From: Armillaria gallica
Lineage: Eukaryota; Basidiomycota; Agaricomycetes; Agaricales; Physalacriaceae
DNA length: 64,000 nt
NCBI GenBank assembly: GCA_037576215.1
Contig: JBANDB010000004.1
Location: 5,580,001 to 5,644,000 of the forward strand
Direction of reading: 5' to 3'
In this document: positions 9,961 to 20,913 of the stretch, piece by piece
Position numbering within the stretch: position 1 is the first letter of the stretch
Layout of the letters: each line of letters opens with the position of its first letter
Program-made: the position numbers and the translations under genes
The notes under the pieces: model-generated
The model's input: the letters and a program-made list of their open reading frames with translations, nothing else
The model's database searches: none
What the model was told of the DNA's origin: nothing

Positions 9961-11491
9961 TCATTTACTTCTTAGTGTTGTCTTTATCTCCTTGATTGTT
10001 GCCAATACTTCGTTTGTTGGATGCATGTCCCAGTAATAATTGAGATGCCACATGGCTTCCTCCCTGGATTTCAGCTGGTCAGGGCAGTTGTGCTTGAAGT
10101 GTCTGAGCTTGCTGCATTGGAAACACTTTGCTATAGTGCATGCCATGTCAACGTCCATCAGGGCTCCCCTTCCTCCATATGTTGTTCCTGTTGCCATTTT
10201 CTTCTCCAGCATGTATGTTGATGTTTGACCACCCTTCTGGGGCATGGTCATCTTCTGTGCCTGCAGCTTGGAGTCAACTCACCCAGCCATGGTTCCTTCC
10301 ATCTTCTTGAGTTGGTAGTTATAGTCCATATGGAGTAAGCAAGTTTTCCAGCCATCATAGCTGAAATGTACTTCTCTGTCAGCAGCATAGATGGTGTTCT
10401 TGCTGGTTTCCCAGGTGGCTTTCTTGATCTGGGTGAGCATGACTTGCTCGTTGTCACATACCCCTGCATCATACACCAGGTCTTTGAATTTCTGGAAGAA
10501 CTAGTTGCTGTCCTGGTAGTTTAACTGTCTGAGCTTCTGCCATTGCGCATGCTTTATTTGCGCATCTGAATCCTTCCAGAACCTCCTCTTTACTTCTGCT
10601 TGGAAGTCTTCATAGGAGGGGTATAACTGTTCCCTGTTGGGGCTTTTTCCTAAGACTCTTGCAGCCAATTCCCACCACTTCTGGGCATCACCTCCAAATC
10701 GTGAGACAGAATATGACTTTATGAGGGTGGTGCCAAAAATGCTGGTTGAATAGGTCGAAGTGCAGCTCACACTTTTGGAAAAAGTGAGAGATGTCGTTGG
10801 AATCTCTGCTGAAATCTTCGACTTCCTTTAGGATCTTTGGTTTAAAGTCGTCGTAGGGAGAGACATCTCCTGCAGTTAATACCCAAGGAGCTGGTGAGTC
10901 TGGTGATTTAGGTGGAGTGGGGTGTCAGGGTAACATCCATTTTTGGGGCACTATGGGTGATTGCAGTGGACCTGGTGGTTGGCCGCCACTTCCCAATGCT
11001 TGCATGGCTCTGGCAAAGGGTGCATATCCCTTTCCTCCATATGTTCCTGGTGGTGCCAGTCCCCTGGTGTTATGATGGGAGCACAGGGAGGTGCTCAGAG
11101 GGGTTTATCTGGCATTGGTGCCAGGATCTCGTTATCTGGGGAAAGATCGATCACAATCTTTTGATAGAGAGTAAGCATCCTCATTGGTGCTTCTGGGTGT
11201 ATGTTGTTGTAGAGGAGAGTGGAAAGTCGGCCAGCTTCTCTTTGTAGAATACTATCAACAGGGACATTTAGGGAGGATAGGTGATAGTAATCAATTCCAG
11301 CATCAGTGTTTGCTAATTCTGGGGTAGCTAATAATTCAGAAGTGAAAAAGGTAAAAAAGTCATAATAGGATGCATATAGTAATTCATCAGGGGGTTGGGT
11401 CATATTTACATCTGAAAAAAGATGAATTGCCTCAGGTAGCATCATCAGTGAGGGCCTTGGGAGCTGTCTCAGGGAGGGGTTGGATCTCTGG
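9961..11491 (-). pseudogene. Gypsy1 Gag (capsid and nucleocapsid part)
   Basis: Reading down the minus strand, the capsid-like region includes FGGDAQKWWELAARVLGK and YEDFQAEVKRRFWKDSDAQ (10501-10770), the retrotransposon Gag pattern also seen in gypsy2. The nucleocapsid has one CCHC knuckle, CFQCSKLRHFKHNC, in 9961-10251. The frame is broken into pieces (10248-10472, 10501-10770, 11095-11529) by stops and shifts. The upstream end is cut by repeat C1 at 11492, and the missing N-terminal Gag resumes at 13211. Confidence 0.82.
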
Positions 11492-13210
11492 TGACAAGGC
11501 TGGTGATGGGCACCCATGAAACTGAGCATGGCCTAGCATGAACACACACACAAAACCCAACTTAATCCCACAAAACACACACACACACACACAATCTCCT
11601 TAAGTGTGGAGGGGAGCAAGGATTTTAATTCCACTTGTGCGCTGACAGTATCTCAATTTCTCTCAGTGAGCTTGCTAGAACGATACGCACAACAACGTAG
11701 TATTATCAAGCTAGTCTCAAATTCTCTTTCTCTCCGGAGCTTTTTACAAGAGAGCATGGTGAACCACACAACCCTTGAGGCAAAAGATATTTCAACAGAC
11801 AAAACATACAGATATGCAGATCCACAAAACAACCAAGTCCGATCAGTAAGCTCACTAAGTACAACCCACTGCAAGACCTAATCTGCACGTGACACCGCCT
11901 TTCTCTTAGTGGCTAAACCTGACTTCCAAACTCATCATGATGGAGGCCCTCAGCACTCTCACTCAAGTCTCAATTATTCTCAAAACCATCCCCACAAGTC
12001 CTCACACACAGTGTGCACGCCCTAACAACAATGCTGCAAGGTCCAACTGTGCACACCTGTCACACTTCATGCAACTGCTAGAACTGCTCAATCTGGCTGA
12101 TTCCCTTGCAACTACTTCTTGACCTACACAGAGGCCAGCACAATACAACTCCTCTTTCTTACACTGAACCAGAAAAGGAACAGAGCTCTCTCTCAGATAT
12201 GACCAAGTAAACCTCTCAAGACAGGCACAGCATCACTGCTTTTGAATCTCTTTCTTATCTCAAGTAAACCGAAGTTTGTATCCAAAATTTTTCTCTTATT
12301 CAATTTCTCTGTGAGCTTGCTAAACTCGCGTTGTAGCTGAGGCTCAAAGTCACTAACTCTTATGCGGTGCAACAAGTCCAGATCCAAACTGAAACTTTAT
12401 TATGTTACATGGGGGGTAGGCAGCTTAGCTTTAATACATGAAAATCTACTCTACTTATACTATGGGAGATTGATTGTTACAAACAGATTTTTGGTAATTT
12501 ACTTCTTTTTCAGCCAGGTATTCCTTATCCGAGTTGGCCCAGCACTCTAGGTAGCGTGCCACTCATTCCTCTTTTTAGTAGTCTCAAAGAGCTAAGCGAT
12601 GTTGATGTTGCTTGCCCTAGCAGCAGAGTAGCTCGCGAGCATGCACTCAATAGCTGCTTAATCCTTGATCACTGATCACACTTCGTATCCAGCTTTTGGG
12701 TCTGCTCCGAATGTGACAGCATCATATTCTAGACCTGGTAACCAAGCAATGCCTCAGCTTTCCAGTCCACTTGCTATTTCCATCAGCCGAAGCCTGTTTC
12801 TAGGCCATGCCTGGGGTTCTCTTGATTATCCTGCATGTGATATTGTTTTTCTGGATCTCCAGGGACCATGCATCATAGATTACAGACATGTCATTATCTA
12901 AATTAGCCTCGGCCCACGTACAAGTGCATCCCACTCCAGCTGAGTCCTCTATTGCAAACAGGTGGTTTGGCAAGCTAGCTTGCCCTTTAGCCTTGTTGCT
13001 GTGCATGCCCATAAGGTACAGTGCAACAACGAAGTCCTTATGTTTTAATTCCGTTGCTTCTTTTTCTATTATAGAGCTCTCTACCTTGGTGACCTTGCTT
13101 CTTCACATGCCACTTGCACTGTCAGCCCACTCGCAATGCCTCTGCATTGCTAATATGTAAGGTATGACATTTTGCAAAATTACACCCTTAGACACGCTGT
13201 GGGCATGACA
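11492..13210 (-). repeat. C1: long solo-LTR-like element (1719 bp)
   Basis: Element ends are TGTCATGCCC... (as minus strand, at 13210) and ...CCTTGTCA (at 11492), i.e. TG...CA. The flanks CTGG (11488-11491) and CCGG (13211-13214) look like a 4-bp target duplication with one CpG transition. A TATAAG box lies on the minus strand near 12460, about 750 bp in, as in an LTR. An inverted second copy, C2, is at 61976-63685. Open frames inside (for instance 12800-13012) are only the LTR read through. A (CA)n tract lies at 11545-11594. No internal retrotransposon region accompanies it. Confidence 0.72.
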
Positions 13211-13981
13211 CCGGGTTTGAGGGCACAGGGCTTGGTCCGTGGATCCCGTTGATATATTCTGCCTCCGGGAGTTGCTCCGTGGCAGTGTCTGAGTTGCTTG
13301 ACTCACTTGACCACCTTCCAAACATTCATGATTCCCTGAACCAGTTGAGTGGCACAGTGAGGTGTCGCTCATCAATCTCCTGCCAGGTGGATCATGCTGG
13401 GCAAGAGGGTCCAGCGACTGGCTTGGTGATTGTCAGTACCAGCTCTGGTGTGAGCTCTCAGTGCTGGACAGGCTGATCCCAGTGGATGTGGCTGGGATAG
13501 TTGCTGTCGGCCTCTGCAATGAGAGTGGGGTGTCAAGCGGGGAAGTAGGCACTGAGGGGGATGGTAAGATTGTCCCATATGGTGCTAGGAGCCCAGAGGT
13601 CATCGGGATCAAAGGGTGTGGGTGCTCTAGTTGAGACCCTAATGTCCCCATTACTATTGACGCAACTGGGGGAATGGATGAGGGGTGTATTTAGGTGGCT
13701 TGCACCCAACTCATATTGGATGCGCCTCTTGGCAAGGTCGTCCTCTGAAAGGGGGGAAGGAGATCGAACAATGTATGAGGTAGAGCTGGTAGAGCTGGTG
13801 GTTGAGAGAATGATGATTGGCAAGTGTCTTCTGGGAGAGGTGGGAGGTCTTCTTTCTTGAAGGTCCCCATTATCCAACTGAAGACTGATCTCTGTCTCTC
13901 TTGTAAGGATGCTGTTGACTGGTGTTGCTCATCATGGTACAGGTGCATGGATCAGCTGGAGTGGGATGTCATTGTTGGCGG
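13211..13981 (-). pseudogene. Gypsy1 Gag, N-terminal low-complexity region
   Basis: Between repeats C1 and A1 the minus strand has overlapping short frames rich in Ser, Pro, Thr and Leu (EDLPPLPEDTCQSSFS; STRAPTPFDPDDLWAPST). The style and position correspond to residues ~60-330 of gypsy2 Gag, which is also Pro/Ser-rich. No single open frame remains. The join to the membrane-like start at 15620-15790 is interrupted by A1. Confidence 0.65.
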
Positions 13982-15619
13982 TGATGAGCCTAGACTTCCG
14001 TGGCAACGGCAACACCCAAAACTCAGTGAGAGCTTAGGCAATTAACATAGCAACACAGCAATCAAGGCAATGTGTGTGTGAGTGGTTCGGTGCACCTCCG
14101 TGCGGTCAATTCCTCAATAACACAAGATACACTGCGACTTTTCAGTCAGCGAAGTAGTACTCTTGGTCAAGGAGTACTAATAGACGTTGGCTGTAAGCCA
14201 GGAAGGATCTCGATAAACGAGATGGGACGGAATCTGGTATGACTTGAATACCAAGAAACCGTGATAGAAACTGTGAAAATGATCTAGAGACCATGAAAAT
14301 GGATCTAGAAATCATAGCAACGGTCGAGAAAACGTGGGGAGGGACTGTAAAACATGGGGAGGGACTAGAAAACGTTGCAATGCTCTAGTAATCGTGGGTG
14401 AGGACAAGTGATCATGTGGAAGGACTGGTAATCGTAGCAATGCTCTAGAAATCATAGCAACACGCTAGAAATCGTTGTGATGCTCTAGTAATCGTGGCAA
14501 TGGACTAGAAGACGTCGAAATAGCCTAGTAAACATGGCTTGGGGTGTACCTAATATTGTGAGTCGAAACAATAGCAATAAACGTATGGAGACTGTAAGAA
14601 ACTGGTAGAAATTGTAGCAACTGAGGTGCTGAGTGGGGTGTTGTGGCAATAGATGCATGGCAACTCTGAACAATGATAAAGACGAGGGTGATCCTATGGA
14701 GCTGAACTGGGCCTACACGGAGGCAATACTGAACTGGGTGATGAAAACGATGGCAATGTAGAAGGTGAAAGCGATGAAACAATCCTATGTGGTGAAAGTG
14801 AAGCGATGTTGTGGCATTAAAAGACAAAAGCAAGTTATTGACGCAAGATTTCATGTATTGGTGCAACCAACAATGTTTAAAGAGTAAAGCAAGCGGTGGG
14901 GAATAACTTGGAGTAACTGTAGCTGACTGGTAATGCCGTAGCCTTGTCAACTGGGTAAGAACTAGCTCTAAAAATGCAGTTTCTACCTAGTTTTTATACT
15001 ACAAGTACAATTTTATAAATAGAATATTCTTCGGAGCCTTAGTAAGGCTGTAAGTCCTTGGCTTTTGTAATAGCCATAGTAAACATATGGTATTTGTGGT
15101 TCTAAAGTAACAGCAAGTCCTCGACGTTGCCATATATGGATGCGAACCATGTGGTTTTATTGAGCGAGGAGCAGATCATAAGGTGCTGTTTAGCTGCAGA
15201 TTATTGAGCTGCAGTTGCCGTGCTGAGGTGTATGCATGGGGCAACAATAATTCGAAGTCTTGGCAGTCAATCATGTCATTTCATTAAATGATTGATGGGC
15301 ACATCAACTAGTGCTTCTGAGTGATGTAGCAACCCCATTTTAGGATGATTGTCGATCAAAGGTGCCTTGCTGTGATGAGATATGGTAATTGTGATGTGAG
15401 GCGAGCTGGGAAGGATAACAGAGTGCATGAGGAGTGGATGTCATGGTTTTAGGACTGGATCTGAATGTTTGTGGCTTATACTGCGAAAATCCGTGGTATT
15501 ATCGAGAGTTGGCAGTGTTATGGAGTGTGTGAGGGTTATAATGGCATTGTTTCGAAGGTATTGGGTGATGGATGGCTAAATCCATGAATTCTGAGCGTAC
15601 AGAGCCTGGAGGCTCATCA
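13982..15619 (-). repeat. A1: long solo-LTR-like repeat (1638 bp)
   Basis: Ends are TGATGAGCCT and AGGCTCATCA (10-bp perfect inverted termini), flanked by the 4-bp duplication GCGG on both sides (13978-13981, 15620-15623). It has no coding frame. A TATAAA-type box near 14995 on the minus strand, 40% of the way in, and the TG...CA ends fit an LTR rather than a DNA transposon, but no internal region is attached. A degenerate ~20-22 bp tandem array lies at about 14280-14540. Related copies: 16203-19808, 16707-18394, 41267-42943, 45842-47508, 50981-52025, 54258-55849. Confidence 0.82.
14280..14540. repeat. Degenerate minisatellite inside A1
   Basis: Units of roughly 20-22 bp built on words such as GACTAGAAAACGT and CTCTAGTAATCGTGGCAATG follow each other about ten times with variation. 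The equivalent region of A8 (about 46980-47225) carries the same kind of array. Confidence 0.7.
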
Positions 15620-15790
15620 GCGGGTTGGGGGTTTATTTGCTGGTTGATAATGACAGTGGGAGGGGGTACTGGGAGTTTGTTTCTCCCTGTATGCTGTCAC
15701 ACGGCTAGGATGATGGCAGTACCAAGAAGGATAGTGCCTATGGGAAGCAGGGTTGCTGCAATGATGGTAGCATTGTTGTTCTCCATGAAG
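15620..15790 (-). pseudogene. Gypsy1 Gag start with hydrophobic N-terminal segment
   Basis: The minus strand opens with MENNNATIIAATLLPIGTIL, continues hydrophobic for about 10 more residues, then has a stop. Gypsy2 Gag starts with the same architecture (polar N-terminus, ~24 hydrophobic residues). The start codon is only about 25 bases from the primer-binding site, so the leader is much shorter than that of gypsy2. Confidence 0.65.
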
Positions 15791-15812
15791 GCTCCAGTTA
15801 AGGAGCTAGGAA

Positions 15813-15826
15813 AGCTTTGAGCTAAT
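15813..15826 (-). promoter_or_regulatory. Gypsy1 primer-binding site (self-priming type)
   Basis: Directly inside the 5' LTR the minus strand reads ATTAGCTCAAAGCT. The LTR contains its complement at 15969-15982, about 35 bp downstream of a TATATAAG box (16009-16016), where transcription should start. This is the arrangement of self-primed Tf1/sushi-type elements. Confidence 0.7.
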
Positions 15827-16202
15827 TGTTAGACCCAAACTCCAATCAAGAGTAAACAATGGCTGTATTGCATTTGTACAGTCACCATTGGATCTCATGA
15901 TGAAAGGAGGTTCTGGACTAAGTCTTTAGTGCTTAGCGAGAATGAATGTGTTTCATTATGAATAAACTTTAGCTCAAAGCTAGGAAATATACAGCTTGAG
16001 CTACAGTACTTATATACTAAAATGAGGGGTCTAATAATAAGTGCACCATTGCAAGAAAGAAGTAGAAATATCACAAGGTGAATGGTGGTGACTGTATCAC
16101 TATGTTATGCCCTGTCGAGTTGCAGATCTGGATAAGATAAGATAAGTGCTGAAGATAAGATAAGAGGCACTTAGATAAAGAAAAAATGAATAAATCATAA
16201 CA
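15827..16202 (-). repeat. Gypsy1 5' LTR (376 bp)
   Basis: TGTTA...TAACA ends. It shares with the gypsy2 LTRs the TATATAAG box, the AGCTTTGAGCTAA start-site segment and a cluster of GATAAG words near the 5' end (16131-16165). Directly at 16203 the sequence becomes the middle of repeat A2, so gypsy1 inserted into A2; the other side of the insertion is lost with the gypsy1 3' end. Confidence 0.88.
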
Positions 16203-16580
16203 TGATGTTGCAGCATTAAAAGACAAAAGCAAGTTATTGATGTGATATTCTGTGTATTGGTGCAATATACAAAGCCAACCAACAATGTTAAGAGTAAAGC
16301 AAGTGGTGAGGGATAACTTGGAGTAACCATAGCTGACTGGTAATGCTGTAGCCTTGTCAACTGGGTAAGAACTAGCTCTAAAAATGCAGTTTCTACCTAG
16401 TTTTATACTACAAGTACAATTTTATAAATAGAATATTCATTGGAGCCTTAGTAAGGCTGTAAGTCCTTGGCTTCTGTAATAGCCATAGTAAACATATGGA
16501 ATCTGTGGTTTTAAAGTAACAGCAAGTCCTCGACGTTGCCATGTATGGATGGAAACCATATGGTTTTATTAAGTGATGAG

Positions 16581-19278
16581 TAAAGAGTCGCATGGTTCCT
16601 ACTAGGACCCAGGTGGATCCATGGAAAGACCCAGGTTCAGGTTTTCAATTTATTAAAAACTTGGACCTGTGGGTTAACAGGTCCAGGTCAAAGCATTCTG
16701 AGATGGTGATGAGCCTCCAGGCTCTGTATGCTCAGAATTTGCGGATTTTTCCTGCTAATTAACACTACTGTCCCTTCAACAGCCTTTCAGCAAACCAATG
16801 ATTGCACACACATTGATACCACTTTCATCCTACAGCAACCACTCCTTACGTGCTTTGTTATCCATCCCATCTTGCCATGCATCATAATTGCCATACTTCA
16901 TCATGGCAAGGCACCTTCAATCGACAATCATCCCAATACAGAATTGACGCATCACTCAGAAGCACCAGTTGACACACTCATTGATCACTTAATGAAAATG
17001 ATGTGATTGATACAAGTACCCTTTCCGCTACAGCAATTGCAGCTACGGCAACTACAGACCGTGTTTACTAAGGCTGTTACTTCACCAAGGCTTCAAGAAA
17101 TGTTACCCCATGCGTACTCCTCACCCTGACGACTATCACTTAGTAATCCGCAGCTAAACAGCACCTAACAATCTGTGCATTGCTCAGCAAAAACCATATG
17201 GTTCGCATCCATACGTGGCAATGTCAACAAGTTGCTGTTACTTTAGAAGACAAAGTACCATATGTTTCCTCTGATTTTTACAAAGCCAAGGTCTTACAGC
17301 CTTACCAAGTCTCACATATTTACTCTATTTATAAATTTATACTTGTAGTATAAAAACTAGCTAGAAAACGTAGTTCAAGGACAGTTCATCTCTAGTTGAC
17401 CCCAGACTATGTCAATTATTGTCACGCACTAGTCTATCACCAGTAAACCATGTCTATTCACTGTTCTACAGCAATATACTGTTTACCCCAGCATATTCTC
17501 GATTGCACATCGACTCTTGAGCTCACCAGAGTTATTCCATGGTTTTTAACTGTGAAGAGTCCTTCGCTATGTGCTCTTCACTCTTAACACTATTGGTGCA
17601 TGCTCATACTGTGCTAATACGTGATCGCCGTGCCATATCTTATCCCCGTTATCTTTTATAGGCCATCATCATTTCACTTTCACACCATTGGAGTTTTTAC
17701 CATTTCTCTTTCACCATCATTATCGTCACCCACTTGGGTAGTCTCAGAGCAGACTTAGGATAAGTTCAGCAAGTTTTTGTATAGTATCAGTCCCTCGAGT
17801 GGACTTGAAGGTTAGTTTTGACATAGGATAGGATCATTTCGGTACCAGACCAGTTTTGACATTGACTCAGCACCATCACATCGTATAGGACCAGTATCAC
17901 TGCTAGTTTTCGTAGTTCCATGTCTTCTCTCACCATTCCACCCCCAGCACCTCATTCCACATTTATTTTGCCACTCGCAGTCCCCACGACGTTTTCTCAT
18001 CGCCTCGCTCACCCATAGACTATTGCAGACCATTTAGTCTATCCTCCATTGTCCGCCCCGCTCTGATTACTGTTGAGTGACGTTTTCTAGTCTCATCTCA
18101 CATTTTCTCATACGGATTCGTGGTATTCACATTATACCTGTTTTCATTCCCTCTCACTTCGAGAGAACCCTACCAGCTTATAGCCTTCACATCTAGTACT
18201 CGACTACCAAGCAGTACTACTTTGCAGACTTAAAGTCACAGTGTATTCTTGCATATAGAGGAATTGTTCTACTGCATGGAGGGGCCCCGAACCACTCGCA
18301 CACACGATCACCTTGATTGCCATGCTACTACATTAATTACCCAATCTCATTCTGAGTTGGTGTTGCCGTTGCCATGGAAGTCTTAGGCCCATCAATGGTT
18401 CTACCCACGGGTGACCCACATGGGACCCGTGCATACTTCATAGATAAAATCTGGAAGCTCTGGGAGGACTGAGAGGTCAAATAAACATGAAAAACCCACA
18501 AAAAGACATGTAAATTCAGTTTAATACAGGTATAATTCTCAGGGAGTTGTTGGATCAATGATCGAAGGTCATATTCAAATTCCATGACCCAGAATACCCT
18601 TAGACAATCCTTCAAACAATCTATGGGGTATGTCTGTGAACTAGGAAATAAGGGGTAAAAGAGGGCAAGATATAACAAAGTAGCTCTGGATGCATACTGT
18701 GCCTCAGGATCAACTCTGTATATTGATCGGTGACTATAATCAAATTCTACACTATTGAAAACATATAAACACCCACCGACATCTTGAATTTGGCTCATGT
18801 GTAGCTTGTTGCAATAAATTGGAAAAGATCAAAAAAATGAAGAAAAGGCTTTGGTCGCTTACCATTGCTCAAGATCATTCCCGATTTATGATTGGATGCC
18901 ATAATCAAATTCTATGACCTTGAAAACACTTTACCACTGATGTGAATAAAATTTATATGATGAAGTGCACTCAGAAAGAAATAGATGAATAACTGAAGCT
19001 AATATAATAATACTTTACGATGGCTATTTTGGACCAGGGAGATGTCCAATCAAAATTCTAATAAGATATTCGGATTCAGCGACCTTGAAAACCCCCACAG
19101 ACATATGCTATATGTATAAAACCTGTACGCACCCATGGCAAACCTGGGACCTGCACCTGTAACACCTGGGTTTTTAAGACCCAGGTCCAGGTACAGGTCC
19201 CAGGTCAGGCATTTTGGTACCTAGGACCCAGCAGGTTGGGTCTGGGTGCACCTGGGTATGGAACCATGCAACTCTTTA
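16581..19278 (+). mobile_element. hAT1: non-autonomous hAT-like element with an internal A insertion
   Basis: Termini TAAAGAGTCGCATGGTTCC and a right end in ACTCTTTA, with the 8-bp target duplication GTGATGAG, are hAT hallmarks. Removing the A3 insertion leaves about 1006 bp, matching the uninterrupted copy at 48420-49429 (1010 bp). There is no transposase frame; the 153-codon frame at 18337-18798 is read-through of internal subrepeats (~185 bp, each containing a CCTTGAAAAC-like word). Mobilisation would need a transposase supplied in trans. Confidence 0.85.
16707..18394 (+). repeat. A3: full-length A repeat inside hAT1 (1688 bp)
   Basis: Starts TGATGAGCCTCCAGGCTC and ends ...TTAGGCCCATCA; flanked by ATGG on both sides (16703-16706 and 18395-18398). 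Compared with hAT3, the join GAGATGG|...|ATGGTT is exactly the uninterrupted sequence plus a 4-bp duplication. No coding frame. Confidence 0.87.
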
Positions 19279-19808
19279 GTGATGAGCAGATCATGAGGTG
19301 CTGTTTAGCTGCAGATTACTGAGCTGCAGTTGCCATGCTGAGATGTACACTTGGGTCAATGGTAATTCGAGGTCTTGGCACTGTAACAGCCTTAGTAAAC
19401 ATGGTCTGTAGTTGCCATGGCTGTAATTATCATAGCTGGAAGAGTACTCGCATCAATCACATCATTTCATTAAATGATTGATGGGCACATCAACTAGGTG
19501 CTTCTGAGTGATGTAGCAATTCTGTTTTAGGATGATTATCAATCAAAGGTGCCTTGCTGTGATGGGATACGGTAATTGTGATGCGAGACAAGCTGGGAAG
19601 AATAATGGAGCATTAAAGGAATATAAATGTCATGGTTTTAGGACTGTATCTGAATGTTTGTGGCATATACTGCAAAAATCTGTGGTATTATCAAGAGTTG
19701 GTAGTGTTATGGAGTACATGGGGATTATAATAGAGTCGTTTTGAAGGTATTGGGTGATGGATGGATAAATCCATGAATTCTGAGTGCACAGAGCCTGGAG
19801 GCTTATTA

Positions 19809-20546
19809 ACAGAAGCTGTAGGACTTTGGTTTGATAACATAAACTTAACTCCATCTGCTTGTAGATTGTATTGAGAGCGAACAGGCCTAAAAATTCATGG
19901 CAGATCTTGAGTATTCCAGGGAAAATACCCTCAATTGGCTTGTCAAGCTGCTTCCAAGATGACTGGAACATTATATTGTCAATAAATGGAGATTCAGAGA
20001 TCCAGTTAGTCAACAACAGCATACCTGCCAGGCTTGCTGCATTTCCTTTACATTCTGTCCATCTGTCCTCTCATTAAGGACAACAAATAACTGATAGAGT
20101 GACATTTTTGGATCTCCAATGACTTTACTTGTCCAATTCTTAACTTCAACCCTTTCTGTTGTGTGAACACCTGCTGTAAACCAAGGGCACACCTATGCCC
20201 ATGCTCAATGCTCTCTGCAGCTATAAATATTGTTATCAAGATATGGCCAAGTAGATGGATAATGTGTAACAAGGTGCTCCCATAGGCAGTCAAATTCCTC
20301 TAGAGACACAGCATGATATGCTGCCCAATAGTCACATAAAAAATTCATGAATTTAGCACCAAGAGAAATCCGAAGATTCTGGTGAATATTTCTGTCAAGA
20401 TGATGGAGACAGTATATATGATATGACAAAGGCATCGCATCACTGACAGCAGAAATGAGAGCAAGAGCATAATCACTAGCAAAGATTTCAGGAGGCTGAC
20501 CAGCACTTGACAAATGGTTATGCAGGATCCATGAAAATGTTGGAGC
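19809..20546 (-). pseudogene. MULE transposase, C-terminal part
   Basis: Continues the MULE frame after gypsy2. Residues visible: TFSWILHNHLSSAGQ, then IFASDYALALISAVSDAMP with the second catalytic Asp, then the C/H pattern YHIYCLHHLDRNIHQNL, and WFTAGVHTTERVEVKNWTSK, all in Mutator-like order. Stops are TGA where Trp is expected and TAG where Gln is expected (about 20195-20205). The far end runs into A2 at 19808. The joined reading across gypsy2 (KEDAP | TFSW) is in frame once one copy of the GGAGC duplication is removed. Confidence 0.85.
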
Positions 20547-20913
20547 TGTTATGCCTGGACTCGGGAATAACAGACGAGGCATCTAACGAACACTGTCTCT
20601 CACTTTGGACAGGCCAATAGAACCGTGGAGTCTGCTACAACGAGGCGGTATAATGCGTGAACTCTCGGCAAGCGGGAAGAGTAAAGTCCGGGGTGTATTA
20701 AACTTAGCTCAAAGCTAGGGTATGTGACTAATAGCTGTGCTACTTATATACGTTATACGGTTTCTAATAATAATAGTCGTCTGCGGGCTTCTTGCGAAGT
20801 CTTGGGGTTGATGGTTGGGGTCGGATGCCGTTCAAGCCGTGGTGCCGAGGTGCCGTGAGGGCCGAGGTGCCAGATAAGATAAGATAAGGAGAAAATGTTG
20901 AAAAGTTGTAACA
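20547..20913 (-). repeat. Gypsy2 3' LTR (367 bp)
   Basis: Differs from the 5' LTR at 11 positions by eye, 10 of them explainable as CpG transitions. Contains GATAAG repeats at 20872-20889 and the TATATAAG box. The pol stop codon TGA (20914-20916) and the purine-rich tract AACGGGAGGGTGA directly adjoin it, so the polypurine tract overlaps the end of pol. Confidence 0.95.

Larger units (their letters stand above)
2465..16202 (-). mobile_element. Gypsy1: old Ty3/gypsy chromovirus-like retrotransposon, 3'-truncated and multiply interrupted
   Basis: Read on the minus strand from 16202, the order is 5' LTR (15827-16202), primer-binding site, Gag start with a hydrophobic N-terminus, Gag, zinc knuckle, a linker ORF, protease, reverse transcriptase and RNase H, then a break at 2465. 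It is the same lineage as gypsy2 (20547-28786): similar LTR length and motifs and colinear proteins. Three insertions split it: a copia element (2964-7686), repeat C1 (11492-13210) and repeat A1 (13982-15619). Integrase and 3' LTR are absent. Stops and frameshifts occur throughout, and the reverse transcriptase active site is YLKD instead of YLDD, so it is dead. Its right end sits inside repeat A2. Confidence 0.88.
16203..19808 (-). repeat. A2: partial A repeat split by a hAT-like element
   Basis: 16203-16580 and 19287-19808 together make the second half of an A repeat ending ...GGAGGCTTATTA at 19808. The first half is missing because the gypsy1 LTR abuts at 16202. The hAT-like insertion at 16581-19278 has a perfect 8-bp duplication, GTGATGAG, at 16573-16580 and 19279-19286. 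Beyond 19808 lies the MULE gene, so A2 inserted next to or in it. Confidence 0.85.

Noticed and set aside
11545..11594. (CA)n tract as a regulatory or recombination site
   Set aside because: It is simply part of repeat C; C2 has the matching (GT)n at 63590-63604.
14280..14540. Regular short repeats suggestive of a CRISPR array
   Set aside because: Repeats are degenerate, adjacent and without unique spacers; the genome is eukaryotic and the array belongs to repeat A.
16550..17230. GGTTCGCATCC-like words in A repeats as Pol III B boxes
   Set aside because: No A box at a suitable distance, and the TG...CA ends and TATA boxes fit a Pol II LTR better.
18337..18798. 153-codon open frame on the minus strand
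   Set aside because: It lies across hAT1 and the end of A3; its peptide repeats (VEFDY, MEFEY) mirror the DNA subrepeats. No domain and no conserved frame in hAT3.
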